Part shown: positions 21,333 through 31,681 of the stretch, piece after piece | Numbering within the stretch: position 1 is the first letter of the stretch | Layout of the letters: every line of letters starts with the position of its first letter | Assembly: GCA_937936465.1 (NCBI GenBank) | Contig: CALDDH010000004.1 | Location: forward strand, 62,001-126,000 | DNA: 64,000 nucleotides | Origin: an uncultured Mycoplasmatales bacterium | Lineage (GTDB): Bacteria > Bacillota_I > Bacilli_A > UBA3375 | Direction: 5' to 3' | The notes under the pieces: model-generated | What the model saw: the letters and a program-made list of their open reading frames with translations, nothing else | Databases searched by the model: none | Told to the model about the DNA's origin: nothing | Position numbers and translations under genes: made by a program

Positions 21333-22970
21333 CTACTTGAATTGTTTTTTAGATTGAACTTCAATTCTAACAGGTAATACTATTGGGTTTTTACCTATTT
21401 TACTGCTTAAATAACGACTAACTTTAATTTTTATTTTATTTACAAGCTCTCTCGGTTCAGTTGTTGCAAGAATTGTTTTTTCAACAATTTTCAAACAATT
21501 TTCTATAATAACTGGATCATCAAAAGAACTTAATCCTCCTGATATTAGTGAAGGTTTTTGAATTAAATCAGTTGTTCCTTTAGCAAATGGCATAACAATT
21601 AGTATGTATCCATTTTCTAATAATATTTCACGATCAGATAATATAATAGGGTTTGTTGTCTTAGAAGTATTTTCATTAATTAATTGATTAGTTAATTTCA
21701 ATGTTTCTGTTACAATTGCATCATTATTGAAAAATTCTAATATATCACCATTTTTTAAAAATTTTATTTTATCTGTCTCATAACCGACTGAAAGCAATCC
21801 ATCTCTCATATGAATAAATTTTCTATATTCACCTTTAATTGGGACAACATATTCTGGTTCAAATAAATTAACCATCATTTTTATATCATCAATATTCGCA
21901 TGTGATGAAGGATTTATTTTAGTTTCAGTAATATTAGCACCTGCTATAACAATACTATCTACTACCCTTTGAGCTAGAGCTTCTGTCTCATCTGTTGGCT
22001 TTGAAGCTATTAAAATATCATCTGTACTTTTCATTTTAATAATATTATGACTTTTTTTAGCCATTTTATCTAATTCTAAAAATGGATCTTCATAAAGTCC
22101 AGCAACAACAATTATTAATTGATTATCTTCATATTTACTAATTTCTTGAACACGGATAAATAATTCTCTTACATGTTCAACATATCCATATTCTTTAGCA
22201 ATATTTAAATAATTTAATAAATCTCTACCTATTATTACAATTTTTCTTTTATACTCTTGGGCAAGATTCATAATATTATTTAGTCCTGTTAAATTTGATG
22301 AATATAAACTAATTATTTTACGACCATCATTTTTTTCCATAAATCTTTTAAAAGGTTTCATATAATCTACAGAATTAATTTCATCATCAACTGCAAGACT
22401 TTCTGTTAATAATAATTTAATATTATAATCATTTGATAATTTTACAATTTTTTTAATATCAGTACGCGCAAATTTAGATGTTGTTTGATTAAAGTTATAA
22501 TCAGTAACATAAACAATTGCATCTTTACAATGATTAATTAAATATCCTAAATTACCAAATACAGCATGTGATAAAGAAAATGATTCAATATTTAATTTAC
22601 CACAATTTACAACACTATTATATTTCATGATATTTAATAAGTGATGTTTATCTTTGGGTACATTTGCCTTTAAAAATGAAATTGTATAATTACTCCCATA
22701 TACACCTACTTCTATTTCTTTTAATAAATATGTTAATGATCCCATTTGGTCAAAATGTCCATGTGATATAAATATCCCACGAATCTTATCTTTTCTTTCA
22801 ATTAAATAATTAAAATCAGGGATTACATAATCAATTCCTAAAATACGATTAGAAAAATTAGAAATACCTGCATCTAAAACTATTAAATCATCATTTGTTT
22901 CAATTATATATAAATTCTTACCATTTTCTTCTAACCCACCAAGGGCTAAAACTTTAAAATTACTATCCAT
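21333..22970 (-). CDS. RNase J paralogue with degenerate active site (RNase J2-like)
   Basis: A 545-aa metallo-beta-lactamase/beta-CASP protein of RNase J length and layout. LALGGLEENGKNLYIIE opens the domain. The metal motif HxHxDH reads HGHFDQ. Later ligands are also changed: YVTDYNF replaces the usual GDFKF, and IKGEYR replaces the usual HGEYR. Bacillus RNase J2 shows a similar loss (HGHDEN, NGEYR) and serves as a weakly active partner of J1. This copy is therefore probably a structural partner in an RNase J heterocomplex, with the active J1 elsewhere. It has AAGGAG before the ATG and its own -10. Confidence 0.85.
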   Translation of the reverse strand: MDSNFKVLALGGLEENGKNLYIIETNDDLIVLDAGISNFSNRILGIDYVIPDFNYLIERKDKIRGIFISHGHFDQMGSLTYLLKEIEVGVYGSNYTISFLKANVPKDKHHLLNIMKYNSVVNCGKLNIESFSLSHAVFGNLGYLINHCKDAIVYVTDYNFNQTTSKFARTDIKKIVKLSNDYNIKLLLTESLAVDDEINSVDYMKPFKRFMEKNDGRKIISLYSSNLTGLNNIMNLAQEYKRKIVIIGRDLLNYLNIAKEYGYVEHVRELFIRVQEISKYEDNQLIIVVAGLYEDPFLELDKMAKKSHNIIKMKSTDDILIASKPTDETEALAQRVVDSIVIAGANITETKINPSSHANIDDIKMMVNLFEPEYVVPIKGEYRKFIHMRDGLLSVGYETDKIKFLKNGDILEFFNNDAIVTETLKLTNQLINENTSKTTNPIILSDREILLENGYILIVMPFAKGTTDLIQKPSLISGGLSSFDDPVIIENCLKIVEKTILATTEPRELVNKIKIKVSRYLSSKIGKNPIVLPVRIEVQSKKQFK

Positions 22971-23051
22971 TAAACTCCTTATTTTTTTAAAAATTTTGAC
23001 TTTAAATATATTATAACACTTTTTATTATTTTATTATTTTATTATCAAACA
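22971..23051 (-). promoter_or_regulatory. Probable promoter for the RNase J-like gene and ftsK
   Basis: TATAAT on the minus strand (23010-23015) lies about 40 bases before the RNase J-like ATG, which is preceded by AAGGAG. No good -35 hexamer is seen at the proper distance in the AT-only sequence. The gap is the largest in this part of the minus-strand run, so a separate transcript starting here is likely. Confidence 0.45.
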
Positions 23052-26000
23052 TTAATTTATACTTTCATCAAAAGAAAATAAGTCAATTAATTCTTCTTTA
23101 CTTAAATCATGAATTAATTTACTGTCAATATCTAAAACGTTATCTGTCAAATTATTTTTTTTCCTTTGTAATTTATAGATTTTTTCTTCAATTGTATTTT
23201 TAGTTATTAATTTATTAACTTGTACTACTTTTTTTTGTCCAATTCTATGAACACGATCTGAAGCTTGGTTTTCAACAGAAGGATTCCACCATGGATCTAA
23301 GTGGATAACAGTACTTGCCCCTGTTAAGTTTAGTCCTACCCCACCAGCTTTTAAACTTATTAAAAAGACATCAATATCAGAATTATTAAATTCATCAACT
23401 AATTTTATTCTATTTTTAGAACTTGTTTTACCATCTAAATAACTAAAATTAATATCATTTTCAACAAGTGACTCTTTAACTATACTTAAAAATGATACAA
23501 ACTGAGAAAAGACTAGTATTCTGTTTCCATTTTCTTTATTTTCTTCAATTAGTTCAATTAATAAATCAAGTTTACCACTATCTCCTGTATAAGTTTCTGA
23601 TACTAATTTTGGATGACAAGTAATTTGTCTTAATCTCATAAGTAGTTTAAGTACGTGTAATTGAGATTCTTTATAATCATTTTCATCAAATAAATCAATT
23701 ACTTCATTTTGATATTCACCAACATACTGTTTATATATTTCTTTTTGTTTTTGTGTTAATTCACAATATACCGGTGTTTCAATTTTTTCTGGTAAATCTT
23801 TTAAGTATTCTTTTTTTGTTCTTCTTAATAAGAAAGGATTTATTTGATATTTCAATAAGTCATAATCATTTCGATCAATATAATTTTTTTTAAATTTTTG
23901 TTTACTTAATAAATATTTTGGTAAGCAATAATCAAAAATAGACCATAAATCTAATACATTATTTTCAATTGGCGTTCCAGTTAATGCAAGTTTAAAATTT
24001 GCATCAATCTTTTTTACTGCTTTACTTATTTTTATTGTTGGATTTTTTATATGTTGTGCTTCATCTATAATAACAACATCAAATTTATTTTTATAATAAT
24101 CAATATCAAGTCTTAACATATTATAAGATGTAATTTTAATTTCTTTATTACCTTTAGAAATAATTTTTAATCTATTTTCTTTATTACCATTAATAATTTG
24201 AAAGTCCATTTTAGGAAAAAATCTTTTAATTTCTTCACCCCAGTTATAGATAAGTGCTTTAGGAACTACTATTAAAACATTTAAATTAGGATTTTCTGAT
24301 AAGAAAGTTAATACTTGTAAAGTTTTTCCTAATCCCATTTCATCACCTAATAAACCACCTAAATTAAATTCATATAATGATTGAATCCAGTTAATACCTT
24401 GAACTTGATAATCACGAAGTTTAACATTTTCCAAACTATATTCTTTTTGATTAATATTATTTAATTTATCTAAGTAAAAATCTAATTCTTTTTCAATTGA
24501 TATATTTGTAAAATATTTCTCAATAATATTTTTTAAACCAAATAATCGATATAAAGGAATTAAATTACTTCCCTCTTTCCATTCGCTTTCAATTAAATGT
24601 AAAATTTTAATTTGCTCAACTAAATCATTATCATCAAGTGATAAATAATTTCCATTTTTTATAATATGGAATTTTTCTTCACTTTCAATACTTTTAATAA
24701 TATTTGATAAATCTTCTTTTTCAAATGTTTTAATATCATAATTAATTTCAAAAAAACTATTATCTTCTTTAAAATCCAAATCAATTGATATTAATGAATT
24801 TTTTGAATTAATTATTTTACCGCTTAAACTATCATTTACATTAACAGTTGCAAGTTCTTTAAGTTGTTTTATTTTATATTTAAATAAATCATAAATATAT
24901 TTATTATTATCAGCTTCAATATATCCTAACTCTGTTTGATTTGTTGGGTGTAATTTATTTTTACTCGGATTTAATATATCTAATATTGAATTTTCAACTT
25001 CTACTTGATGTTCAACAAGTTGTAAAGTTTTATTATTAGTAAATAAATCATATCCATACTGAATTTCTCCATATATAAATGCTAAATCAATTCTGACTTT
25101 ATTACTATCAATTTTAGAAATATTTATAATTGTTTTAAGGTCCTCTTTTAAAACTGGAACTTGAAATTTAGGAGAATAATTTATTTCAAATAAATTTTCT
25201 AATTTATTTTTTGAATTTAAAAAAAACTTTTCAAAGTATTTTAAATCTAAACTAATTTCTTTTACTTGATTATTTATTACTGGCTTTAATGTATTATATA
25301 AATTAGTTTGAACATCATTTAATAAATATAAGTTTTTATCAAATAAAAATATTTTATTTTTAATTATTTCTTTTACTTCCAAATTTTGATTAAAATTAAT
25401 TTTAATCTGATTATCCTGATCATAAATATTTAAAATAATTGGCAATGGTTTTTCTGTTACATAATATTCTTTAAAATTAACTTCAATGATATCATCAATA
25501 AATAATTTAAATATTTCAATTATTTCAATCTTTGATAAACTTACTCTGTTTTTTGTGTTTCCATAATTGTTTTCATTATTAATATTGCTATTAAGATTAA
25601 GAATATTAATTAATTTTTCAGTTCTTTGATTGATTTGATATTCATTTTTTTTAAGTTTCATCTTACTAACAATTTCAAGAGAACCATTATTTTTTAGTTT
25701 GTTAATAGTTTTATCAATATCTTTTACAATATATTCTCTTTCATTTTCAAATTTAATTATTAAATCTATATCAAATAAATCACTTTCTTCATTAATAAAA
25801 AATTTTGGTCTTAAATTTACAATTTTATAATTTTTACTATCATAATCAAAAAAATGCATAAAATTATAATTTACCAATTCATTTAAATCACTTGCATTGG
25901 AAGCTAGAATATCATCTTTTTCTTTAATACTTAATGCTAATGCTAATATATGTTGACACTTACCATAACTTGCATTCATTTGGCAGTTACATTTTGATCT

Positions 26001-26189
26001 TTCTAAATTTTTTTTATTAATTCCAACTTCAAATTCTAAATTACCTTCTATTATAACTGAGTTATATTGAAAATCATTTATTTTATTAATATATCCAATG
26101 TTTCTTTTCTTTATAATATTTTGACTTTTCTCATTTAAAAATTTACTTGCTGCAACATATTCTTTTATTTGATTATCAGTTATCTTCAT
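23052..26189 (-). CDS. SWIM/SNF2-family helicase-like ATPase
   Basis: A 1045-aa Swi2/Snf2 DNA-dependent ATPase. The N-terminus carries a SWIM zinc-finger (C-x-C at residues 64-66 and C-x-H in KCQHILALAL). The motor begins near residue 590 with GLLGDEMGLGKTLQ (motif I), followed by DEAQHIKN (motif II), LTGTPIENN (III), ILVFSQF (IV), SLKAGGVGLNLT (V) and QASDRVHRIGQ (VI). Bacterial members such as Bacillus YwqA are thought to remodel protein-DNA complexes, including RNA polymerase. The exact target is unknown. The ATG overlaps the dnaI stop (ATGA), so the gene is coupled to replication and repair genes. Confidence 0.92.
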   Translation of the reverse strand: MKITDNQIKEYVAASKFLNEKSQNIIKKRNIGYINKINDFQYNSVIIEGNLEFEVGINKKNLERSKCNCQMNASYGKCQHILALALSIKEKDDILASNASDLNELVNYNFMHFFDYDSKNYKIVNLRPKFFINEESDLFDIDLIIKFENEREYIVKDIDKTINKLKNNGSLEIVSKMKLKKNEYQINQRTEKLINILNLNSNINNENNYGNTKNRVSLSKIEIIEIFKLFIDDIIEVNFKEYYVTEKPLPIILNIYDQDNQIKINFNQNLEVKEIIKNKIFLFDKNLYLLNDVQTNLYNTLKPVINNQVKEISLDLKYFEKFFLNSKNKLENLFEINYSPKFQVPVLKEDLKTIINISKIDSNKVRIDLAFIYGEIQYGYDLFTNNKTLQLVEHQVEVENSILDILNPSKNKLHPTNQTELGYIEADNNKYIYDLFKYKIKQLKELATVNVNDSLSGKIINSKNSLISIDLDFKEDNSFFEINYDIKTFEKEDLSNIIKSIESEEKFHIIKNGNYLSLDDNDLVEQIKILHLIESEWKEGSNLIPLYRLFGLKNIIEKYFTNISIEKELDFYLDKLNNINQKEYSLENVKLRDYQVQGINWIQSLYEFNLGGLLGDEMGLGKTLQVLTFLSENPNLNVLIVVPKALIYNWGEEIKRFFPKMDFQIINGNKENRLKIISKGNKEIKITSYNMLRLDIDYYKNKFDVVIIDEAQHIKNPTIKISKAVKKIDANFKLALTGTPIENNVLDLWSIFDYCLPKYLLSKQKFKKNYIDRNDYDLLKYQINPFLLRRTKKEYLKDLPEKIETPVYCELTQKQKEIYKQYVGEYQNEVIDLFDENDYKESQLHVLKLLMRLRQITCHPKLVSETYTGDSGKLDLLIELIEENKENGNRILVFSQFVSFLSIVKESLVENDINFSYLDGKTSSKNRIKLVDEFNNSDIDVFLISLKAGGVGLNLTGASTVIHLDPWWNPSVENQASDRVHRIGQKKVVQVNKLITKNTIEEKIYKLQRKKNNLTDNVLDIDSKLIHDLSKEELIDLFSFDESIN

Positions 26190-26971
26190 CTGTCCTCTGT
26201 TCTATAGTCATCGCCAAACATTTCAATTGGGTTTGCTAATTTTTGTATTTTTAAGAAGATACTTTTTATTTTTTTTGCTTCTATTTCTCTTAGAGTATAT
26301 AAATTTTGTAATTCTTTCATTTCATAATTAGATGTAATGATTGTATTTAATTTTTTTTCTAAACGATACGTAATAATCGGATTTAATAAATCATCTCTTG
26401 ACCATTGGGAAATTGATTCTTGTCCTAAATCATCAATTATTAAATATTTACAATGTTTTATTTTTTCCATTAAGATATAACTATCCTTAGCAAATTTTTT
26501 CATCTTTTGCACAAAGTCTGGCCAAAATACAAATAATGTTTTTTTCTTTGTATTTTGATACCTTAAATTAGCAAAGGCAACTGAAAAATATGTTTTACCA
26601 ATTCCATTGTTCCCAGTAATAAAATACCCTTGGTTAGGTTTTTCTAAAATTTTCTCAACAGTCTTACCTTTAGATTGACTATCTAATTTTAAGTTTTCAA
26701 TATCCATATGATTAAAAAATAATGATTCAGCTAAAAAATATAATCCAGGATTGATTATTTTATACTTAGAAATCAATTCAACCATTCCATTCCAATTTAA
26801 ATCATAATGATCTTTATGATTTATATAAACTTGTAAATCAGGATAATATTCTATTAAGATTTCAATGTTTAAATTATATTTATCAATAAATTTAACAATA
26901 TCTTGATCCTCAAAGATATCTAAATCTAATTTGAACTTATTAATCTTTATTAATTTTGATAATTCCTTCAT
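26186..26971 (-). CDS. dnaI: Primosomal protein DnaI (helicase loader)
   Basis: A 261-aa AAA+ protein of the DnaC/DnaI family that loads the replicative helicase. The N-terminal domain (1-105) lacks the clear zinc-binding Cys set of Bacillus DnaI. Walker A is ITGNNGIGKTYFSV, Walker B is KYLIIDDLGQESIS, and sensor 1 is TIITSNYEMKEL. The Arg finger is likely in SIFLKIQKL-type sequence near the end. The GGGGGA site sits 4 bases before the ATG. It is followed by the SNF2 gene through ATGA overlap. In Bacillus dnaI pairs with dnaB, which is not in the window. Confidence 0.87.
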   Translation of the reverse strand: MKELSKLIKINKFKLDLDIFEDQDIVKFIDKYNLNIEILIEYYPDLQVYINHKDHYDLNWNGMVELISKYKIINPGLYFLAESLFFNHMDIENLKLDSQSKGKTVEKILEKPNQGYFITGNNGIGKTYFSVAFANLRYQNTKKKTLFVFWPDFVQKMKKFAKDSYILMEKIKHCKYLIIDDLGQESISQWSRDDLLNPIITYRLEKKLNTIITSNYEMKELQNLYTLREIEAKKIKSIFLKIQKLANPIEMFGDDYRTEDR

Positions 26972-26983
26972 TGTTCCCCCTAC

Positions 26984-28357
26984 TTAAATCAAATCTTTAA
27001 AATAATTTACTAATTTATCTATTTCTATTCTTTTTTGCTCCATGCTATCTCGATCTCTAATTGTCACACTTTTATCATCTAAACTATCGTAATCAAATGT
27101 TAAACACCATGGCGTACCGATTGCATCATATCGTCGATATCTTTTACCAATTTTTCCAGCGAAATCAAACTCAACATTAAACTCTAAACTTAATAATTTA
27201 AAAACTTCTAAAGCTTTATCACTTAATTTTTTGACAAGTGGTAACACAGCAATTGTGATTGGCGCAACTTTTGGTGATAATTTTAAGACTTCTCTAAATT
27301 GACCATCTTCTAATTCTTCTTTATGATAACCATTTACTAAAAGCGATAAAAACAAACGATCAACCCCAACACTTGGTTCAATCACATGTGGAAGATAACG
27401 ACTATTATCTTGTGGATCACGATATGTTAAATCTTCATTAGAATGATCTTGATGTTGTTTTAAATCATAGTTCCCACGGTTTGCAAGACCCCATAATTCC
27501 CCCCATCCAAAGGGAAATTTAAATTCATAATCAATTGTTTGACTAGCATAATGTGCAAGTTCTTGATCTGAATGCTTTCTTACTCTAAAATTATTTTGAT
27601 CAATTCCTAATTCAATTAAAAATTTATTAATTTCTTCTTGCCAAAAACCAAACCAATCTTTTGGATCATTAGGATTGATAAAAAATTCTAATTCCATTTG
27701 TTCAAATTCACGAGTTCTAAAAATAAAATTACCAGGAGTTATTTCATTTCTAAATGATTTACCTATTTGACCAACACCAAATGGTAATTTCTTTCTAGAT
27801 GTTCTTTGAATATTTTTAAAGTTAACAAATATACCTTGAGCATTTTCTGGTCTTAAGTAAACATTTGAACTTTCATCTTCTAACACGCCCATATTTGTTT
27901 TAAACATTAAATCAAATTGACGAATGCCTGTATAATTAAAATTTTTACATACAGGACATACAATATTATGGTCTTCTAAATATTTAATCATTTGTTTACT
28001 ATCCCAACCATCAACAACAAGGTCTTCATCAGTTGATTCTTCAATTAACTTATCAACACGAAAACGTTGCTTACACTCTTTACAATCAATTAATGGATCA
28101 GAAAAACCACCAACATGTCCAGAGGCTTCCCAAACTTTAGGATTCATTAAGATTGATGAATCTAATCCAAGATTATTTGGATTCATTTGAATAAAATTTT
28201 TCCACCACAAATCTTTGATGTTTTTCTTCATTTGTGAACCTAATGGACCATAATCCCAAGAGTTTGCCAAGCCACCATATATTTCACTTCCTTGATATAT
28301 AAATCCAGATACTTTTGCAGCTGTTACTATTTCTTCCATTGTATATTTTTGTCCCAT
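26984..28357 (-). CDS. glyQS: Glycyl-tRNA synthetase (alpha2 type)
   Basis: A 457-aa class II synthetase charging tRNA-Gly. This is the dimeric single-chain type, not the alpha2beta2 type. The open frame extends 18 codons upstream, but AAAAGGAGA lies 3 bases before the ATG at 28357, and the family starts at this Met. Motif 2 is FRNEITPGNFIFRTREFEQMELEFF, and motif 3 is VIEPSVGVDRLFLSLL. The zinc-like CKECKQRF and CPVCKNF pairs are present. The C-terminal anticodon-binding domain begins near residue 360 (APITIAVLPLV). It follows recO by 16 bases, as in many Firmicutes. Confidence 0.96.
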   Translation of the reverse strand: MGQKYTMEEIVTAAKVSGFIYQGSEIYGGLANSWDYGPLGSQMKKNIKDLWWKNFIQMNPNNLGLDSSILMNPKVWEASGHVGGFSDPLIDCKECKQRFRVDKLIEESTDEDLVVDGWDSKQMIKYLEDHNIVCPVCKNFNYTGIRQFDLMFKTNMGVLEDESSNVYLRPENAQGIFVNFKNIQRTSRKKLPFGVGQIGKSFRNEITPGNFIFRTREFEQMELEFFINPNDPKDWFGFWQEEINKFLIELGIDQNNFRVRKHSDQELAHYASQTIDYEFKFPFGWGELWGLANRGNYDLKQHQDHSNEDLTYRDPQDNSRYLPHVIEPSVGVDRLFLSLLVNGYHKEELEDGQFREVLKLSPKVAPITIAVLPLVKKLSDKALEVFKLLSLEFNVEFDFAGKIGKRYRRYDAIGTPWCLTFDYDSLDDKSVTIRDRDSMEQKRIEIDKLVNYFKDLI

Positions 28358-28373
28358 TGTTCTCCTTTTAATT

Positions 28374-29045
28374 TTATAAATATATTCCACTATTTTGTTG
28401 TAAAATTTCACTTAAAAACTTACTGACATTTTGACTATATTTGATGTAATATAATTTATTTAAATCACTATTAAATAATAATTTTAATGCCTTAATCTCA
28501 TCAAATTTCATTACTTTTTCACCGTTATAACACCTTTGACAAATCAATCCACCTTCATAACTATTAATAGTTATAATTTGATCAACATTACCACATTTTT
28601 GACAACAACTAAAATCTAATATAAAATTTTCTTTTTTTAATAAAAATATTTTCCAAAAGTCAAATAAGTATTGAGCAGGTATTTCTTCAAGATTATCAAT
28701 CGTATATTCAAATAATAATAAACTTGTTTTATCGTGTAATTCTTTTGTACTTAAAATCAACTTAATGATTTTAATGTATTCTAAATATAATTGATAATCA
28801 TCTGTAATAATATTTGAAAATTTTAAAATATCAAAATCTTTAATAGCAAAGAAGTTTTTTTTATCATACCCATATATAGTTACATGGATACCCCGATTAA
28901 CTAATGCATGATATTTATTTTTAATATTTCGGTATCCACGACCATAAACATCCTTGATACCATCTTCTGTTAAAATAGTTAAAATAGTATCTGTTTCATT
29001 TAAATCTTTATTATTAATGATAAATGCATCTAACTTTTTAATCAT
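28374..29045 (-). CDS. recO: DNA repair protein RecO
   Basis: A 223-aa mediator of RecF-pathway recombination. The N-terminal OB-fold has INNKDLNETDTILTILTEDG and GRGYRNIKNKYHA. A helical core and a four-cysteine zinc site (CCQKCG and ICQRCYNG) follow. A TTG start 5 codons upstream is possible, but the ATG at 29045 overlaps the polA stop as ATGA and matches the family N-terminus. The gene order polA, recO, glyQS ties repair and translation genes in one unit. Confidence 0.9.
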   Translation of the reverse strand: MIKKLDAFIINNKDLNETDTILTILTEDGIKDVYGRGYRNIKNKYHALVNRGIHVTIYGYDKKNFFAIKDFDILKFSNIITDDYQLYLEYIKIIKLILSTKELHDKTSLLLFEYTIDNLEEIPAQYLFDFWKIFLLKKENFILDFSCCQKCGNVDQIITINSYEGGLICQRCYNGEKVMKFDEIKALKLLFNSDLNKLYYIKYSQNVSKFLSEILQQNSGIYL

Positions 29046-31660
29046 TTGACTTCTAACCAATTATTACCAATTCCAGCATCAACTTTTAGAGGAACATCTA
29101 ATTTAATAATATTTTCCATAATTAATTTAATTTTTTCAATATGTACATCTAATTCCTTTTCTGGAATTTCAAAAACTAATTCATCATGAATTTGCATAAT
29201 CATTTTAATATCAAAATCTTTAATATATTTGTCAACATCGATCATTGCTAATTTAATTAAATCAGCTGATGTTCCTTGAATTGGTGTATTAATGGCCATT
29301 CTTTTTGCATGTTCTTTTTCACTATGTTTACCAGTATTTAAATTATCAATCTCTCGTATTCTCCCAAACATTGTTTTAACATATCCATTATCAATTGCAA
29401 ATTTAATTTTCTGATTAATATAAGTTTGAATATTTGGATATTTTTTAAAATATAAATTAATAAATTCTTCGGCTTCTTGAACAGTTAAATCAACTTGTTT
29501 TGACAATCCATACTTACTCATTCCATAGATTATTCCAAAATTGATTGCTTTAGCTTTTGATCGATGCTCACTATCTGAGTTATTGAAAATTGCTTGTGCT
29601 GTTGAACTATGAATATCTTCTTTATTTTTAAAGGCTTTTATTAATCTTGGGTCTTGTGAAATATGTGCCATAATTCTTAATTCAATTTGAGAATAATCTA
29701 AGGCAACTATTTTATACCCTTCTTTAGCAACAAATAATTCACGGATTAATTTACCTTCTTTAGATTGAATTGGAATATTTTGAATGCTAGGGTCTTTTGT
29801 TGATAATCTACCTGTTTCACTTAGTAATTGGTGATATAAAGGGTGTATTTCATTATTCATTAATATATGTTTTTGTAATCCATTAATATATGTTGACAAT
29901 ATCTTTTTATCTAAACGATAATCTAATATTTTTGAAATAAACTGATTGTCTTCTTTTGATATTTCTATTTCATCTAATATAAATTGTAAATTATCAACAT
30001 CTGTTGAATAGCCTTTACTAGTTCTTTTTAACCCTTTTGTTGGAATCATTTTTTGATCAAACAATAATTCTGCTAATTGAAAAGTTGAATTAATATTTAT
30101 ATCTGTATACTCTCTTATATTATATTCAAGTAAAAGTAAACGTTTTTGATAATCTTTTTTTAATTGAATTAAGCCTTTTTGATTAATAACTATTCCATTA
30201 ACTTCCATTTGACTCAATGTATAACTAAGTGGCATTTCTATTTTATATAAAACTTCATCTAATTTTAATTCAATAATTTTATCACAAATCTTATGGTAAG
30301 TTTCTTTTATTCCAAATGCTTTCGTTGCAATATCTTCGGATAATAAATCTATTTCAGGTTTTTTCGGATTTGAATATACTTTATAAACTTCTTCAAATGT
30401 ATATAAATTATTAACACCATATTTGTTCATTAGAAAATCAATTGAACTTTTTGCATCTTTTACTTCAATTAATGAAGTTGCTAAAAAGCTATCAAATATA
30501 AAATTATTAAATTTAATTTCTGGATACATAGACTGCATTCGCTTTAAATCAAAGGTAATCTTCTGATTATCTGATTTTAACCAATCAGCAAAACTATTAG
30601 TTATGTTTTCAATTGGCAAGTAAAAATTACCAGTTTCACTACTAATACCAAATCCTAATTTTTCTGATTGAAAATAATTTTCTGATAATGTTTGAGTATA
30701 AACTGCTGTTAATTTGCTAGCATGATCACCACTTGAAAATTCTTCAATTATTTGATAGTCAATTTTTTGTCTTTTTCTTTTTTGATTTACTTTAGCTGCA
30801 AAATCACTGGCTAATTTTGTAAAACCCATTTCTTGTAAATAATTGAAGAAATAATCATTGGATAAAGTATCAAATTTCAATTGATCAATTGGCATTTCTA
30901 ACTTCACATCATCAATTAGAGTAACAAGCTCAATATTAAGTTTAATCGCATCAATTGAAGAAACAATATTTTCTCCTACCTTACCTTTGATCTCACCTAA
31001 TTTTGCAGCATTAATTATTGCATCAATATTTGGATATTGTAAAATTAGTTTTCTAGCGGTTTTATCACCAATCTTCTCAACACCAATAATATTATCAGAT
31101 TTATCTCCAACTAAGGCTTTATATTCAATAAACCTTTCAGGCATAAAATCAAATTTTTCTTGAAATACTTGATCATTATAATTACATTCTTTACTAAAGC
31201 CCATCTTTGGTGTAAATACTTCAATTCCATCTTCTACTAATTGTAATAAATCTTTATCTCCAGTTACAATTTTAACTGGGATATTTTGCTTTTTAGATAA
31301 CTTAGCATATGTTGCAATTAAATCATCTGCCTCGTATCCTTCTACACCATAATGTTTGATTTCCATTGCATCATACATATCAAACGACATTGGGAATTGA
31401 TCTTTTAAATTTTGTGGAGTAAGTGATCTGCCTGCTTTATATTCTGAATACATTTGATGCCTGAATGTAGGACTTTTCATATCATGTGCAATAAAAACAT
31501 GACTCGGTTTTTCAACTTCTATGATTTTATTAATCATTGAAATTAATGTTTTAATGGCATTTGCAGGCCTATTATCTAATGTTTTAATATTTAATTTTTC
31601 AGATGCATAATATGCTCTAAATATTAAATTTGAACCATCTATTAATAATAATTTTTCCAT
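29042..31660 (-). CDS. polA: DNA polymerase I
   Basis: An 872-aa three-domain enzyme. Residues 1-290 are the 5'-3' exonuclease (LLLIDGSNLIFRAYY, VEGYEADDLIATYA, TGDKDLLQLVEDG, LVGDKSDNIIGVEKIGDKTA). Residues about 310-480 are the 3'-5' exonuclease-like domain. It lacks a full DEDD set and is probably inactive, as in Bacillus Pol I. The rest is the polymerase: motif A DYSQIELRIMAHIS, motif B RSKAKAINFGIIYGMS and motif C QIHDELVFEI. AGGAAG lies 4 bases before the ATG at 31660. It has a full domain set, whereas many Mollicutes keep only the exonuclease. Confidence 0.96.
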   Translation of the reverse strand: MEKLLLIDGSNLIFRAYYASEKLNIKTLDNRPANAIKTLISMINKIIEVEKPSHVFIAHDMKSPTFRHQMYSEYKAGRSLTPQNLKDQFPMSFDMYDAMEIKHYGVEGYEADDLIATYAKLSKKQNIPVKIVTGDKDLLQLVEDGIEVFTPKMGFSKECNYNDQVFQEKFDFMPERFIEYKALVGDKSDNIIGVEKIGDKTARKLILQYPNIDAIINAAKLGEIKGKVGENIVSSIDAIKLNIELVTLIDDVKLEMPIDQLKFDTLSNDYFFNYLQEMGFTKLASDFAAKVNQKRKRQKIDYQIIEEFSSGDHASKLTAVYTQTLSENYFQSEKLGFGISSETGNFYLPIENITNSFADWLKSDNQKITFDLKRMQSMYPEIKFNNFIFDSFLATSLIEVKDAKSSIDFLMNKYGVNNLYTFEEVYKVYSNPKKPEIDLLSEDIATKAFGIKETYHKICDKIIELKLDEVLYKIEMPLSYTLSQMEVNGIVINQKGLIQLKKDYQKRLLLLEYNIREYTDININSTFQLAELLFDQKMIPTKGLKRTSKGYSTDVDNLQFILDEIEISKEDNQFISKILDYRLDKKILSTYINGLQKHILMNNEIHPLYHQLLSETGRLSTKDPSIQNIPIQSKEGKLIRELFVAKEGYKIVALDYSQIELRIMAHISQDPRLIKAFKNKEDIHSSTAQAIFNNSDSEHRSKAKAINFGIIYGMSKYGLSKQVDLTVQEAEEFINLYFKKYPNIQTYINQKIKFAIDNGYVKTMFGRIREIDNLNTGKHSEKEHAKRMAINTPIQGTSADLIKLAMIDVDKYIKDFDIKMIMQIHDELVFEIPEKELDVHIEKIKLIMENIIKLDVPLKVDAGIGNNWLEVK

Positions 31661-31681
31661 TGTTCTTCCTCTCAAACTTAC

